Of a DNA stretch of 64,000 nucleotides, positions 63,610 through 64,000 are shown piece by piece. Within the stretch, counting starts at the first letter, position 1; each line of letters begins with the position of its first letter. The DNA comes from Rhizobium sp. PP-CC-3A-592. GTDB lineage: Bacteria > Pseudomonadota > Alphaproteobacteria > Rhizobiales > Rhizobiaceae. The notes beneath the pieces were generated by a model, which saw nothing but the letters and a program-made list of their open reading frames with translations, was not told where the DNA came from and made no database searches. The DNA lies in NCBI RefSeq assembly GCF_003217095.1, contig NZ_QJSR01000005.1, positions 124,001 through 188,000 of the forward strand, read 5' to 3'. Position numbers and translations under genes: made by a program.

Positions 63610-64000
63610 TCAGTCCTCGTTGTCCCCGGCGATGCGTTTTTCTGCTGCGCGGGCGATTCCCTCAAGATCGGGCGTCTCACCGGCAACGGTCTCGATGGCG
63701 GCGATGGCGACGTCGGTGACGGTATAGTCGGGTTTGTGGCCGAGATTGTGGATGGTGACCAGCCGTGAGCCCGAGATCGCCTCATGTAGCTGGCGGGAGT
63801 GGATGTCCGGCAGGACGACCTTGTCCCGGTCTCCGGTGATGATGACCGTGGGCGCCGTGATCTCGACATAGCGCGGCGCGACCTTCGTGACATAGGCGAG
63901 CAGGTTGGCGATATCGACGGCATTGTTGCGGAAGGTCGCCGGGCGGAGCGCCAGATAGGTTTTGCTCTCGGCGATATAGTCGTCCGGCCGGTGGTTGGGC
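63610..64000 (-). CDS. Alpha/beta hydrolase, C-terminal part (cut by window edge)
   Basis: The last 129 codons of a minus-strand gene that continues to the right. It shows ITAPTVIITGDRDKVV with the probable acid Asp and HNLGHKPDYTV with the catalytic His, typical of the alpha/beta hydrolase fold; the nucleophile region is outside. Ends in TGA at 63610-63612, six bases from the terminator. Substrate unknown. Confidence 0.85.
   Translation of the reverse strand, partial: PNHRPDDYIAESKTYLALRPATFRNNAVDIANLLAYVTKVAPRYVEITAPTVIITGDRDKVVLPDIHSRQLHEAISGSRLVTIHNLGHKPDYTVTDVAIAAIETVAGETPDLEGIARAAEKRIAGDNED

Overview
The window looks like core chromosome of a Rhizobiaceae-type alphaproteobacterium (Rhizobium, Agrobacterium, Ensifer or Shinella relatives). 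Evidence: high GC, dense housekeeping genes, a Brucella-type Omp10 lipoprotein, CpdR, GapR (DUF2312), homospermidine synthase, an alpha-r8/MmgR-like small RNA between N-formylglutamate amidohydrolase and a HisN-type phosphatase, a ROSE thermometer on an Hsp20 gene, and GGAAC-N16/17-CGTT promoters of the EcfG/RpoE2 type. I see no insertion sequence, prophage, CRISPR array, integrase or rRNA; one tRNA (Val, GAC) is present.

Layout. 1-1906: 5' part of glgP, leaving the window on the left. 2227-3477: a lone TadG-like von Willebrand protein with its own terminator. 3673-10517: a minus-strand cluster of two transglutaminase-like proteins and an ATP-grasp/alpha-E protein, a putative amide-ligation system of unknown product. 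10862-15654: ilvD, then treY. 15751-18319 and onwards: phospholipase D-like, YbhN-like and YbhP-like proteins. 19280-21559: small stress-type genes and a cupredoxin. 21672-24497: tRNA-Val, cpdR, N-formylglutamate amidohydrolase, small RNA, hisN-like phosphatase. 24511-27822: lysophospholipase-like protein, Hsp20, threonine aldolase. 28412-36081: gltB, a pyruvyl-transferase-like gene, gltD. 36152-37313: an HxlR regulator divergent from azoR. 37401-43269: SGNH-like protein, lytic transglycosylase, galU, beta-barrel protein. 43367-48915: NfeD/SPFH pair, hemH, 5'-nucleotidase-LysM, omp10. 49131-54631: hss, pabB with a class IV aminotransferase, oligoendopeptidase F. 54821-63447: NtrC-type regulator, M15/DUF882 protein, LuxR-type regulator, gapR, DUF1244, a second N-formylglutamate amidohydrolase, DUF1036 and pyruvate kinase. 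The right edge cuts an alpha/beta hydrolase.

How genes work together. GltB and GltD form glutamate synthase. PabB and the class IV aminotransferase overlap by ATGA and would make p-aminobenzoate. The SPFH and NfeD proteins overlap and form a membrane microdomain pair. GlgP and TreY both act on storage glucans. The most informative signal outside genes is regulatory: four exact and one near-exact EcfG-type promoter sites lie in the gaps between 12.9 and 20.7 kb, each directed at a nearby gene (treY, the phospholipase D gene, two small proteins and a DUF1206 membrane protein), which suggests a local general-stress cluster. Two copies of a 51-base dispersed element abut ilvD and azoR so closely that the element edge appears to supply the TAG stop of both genes.
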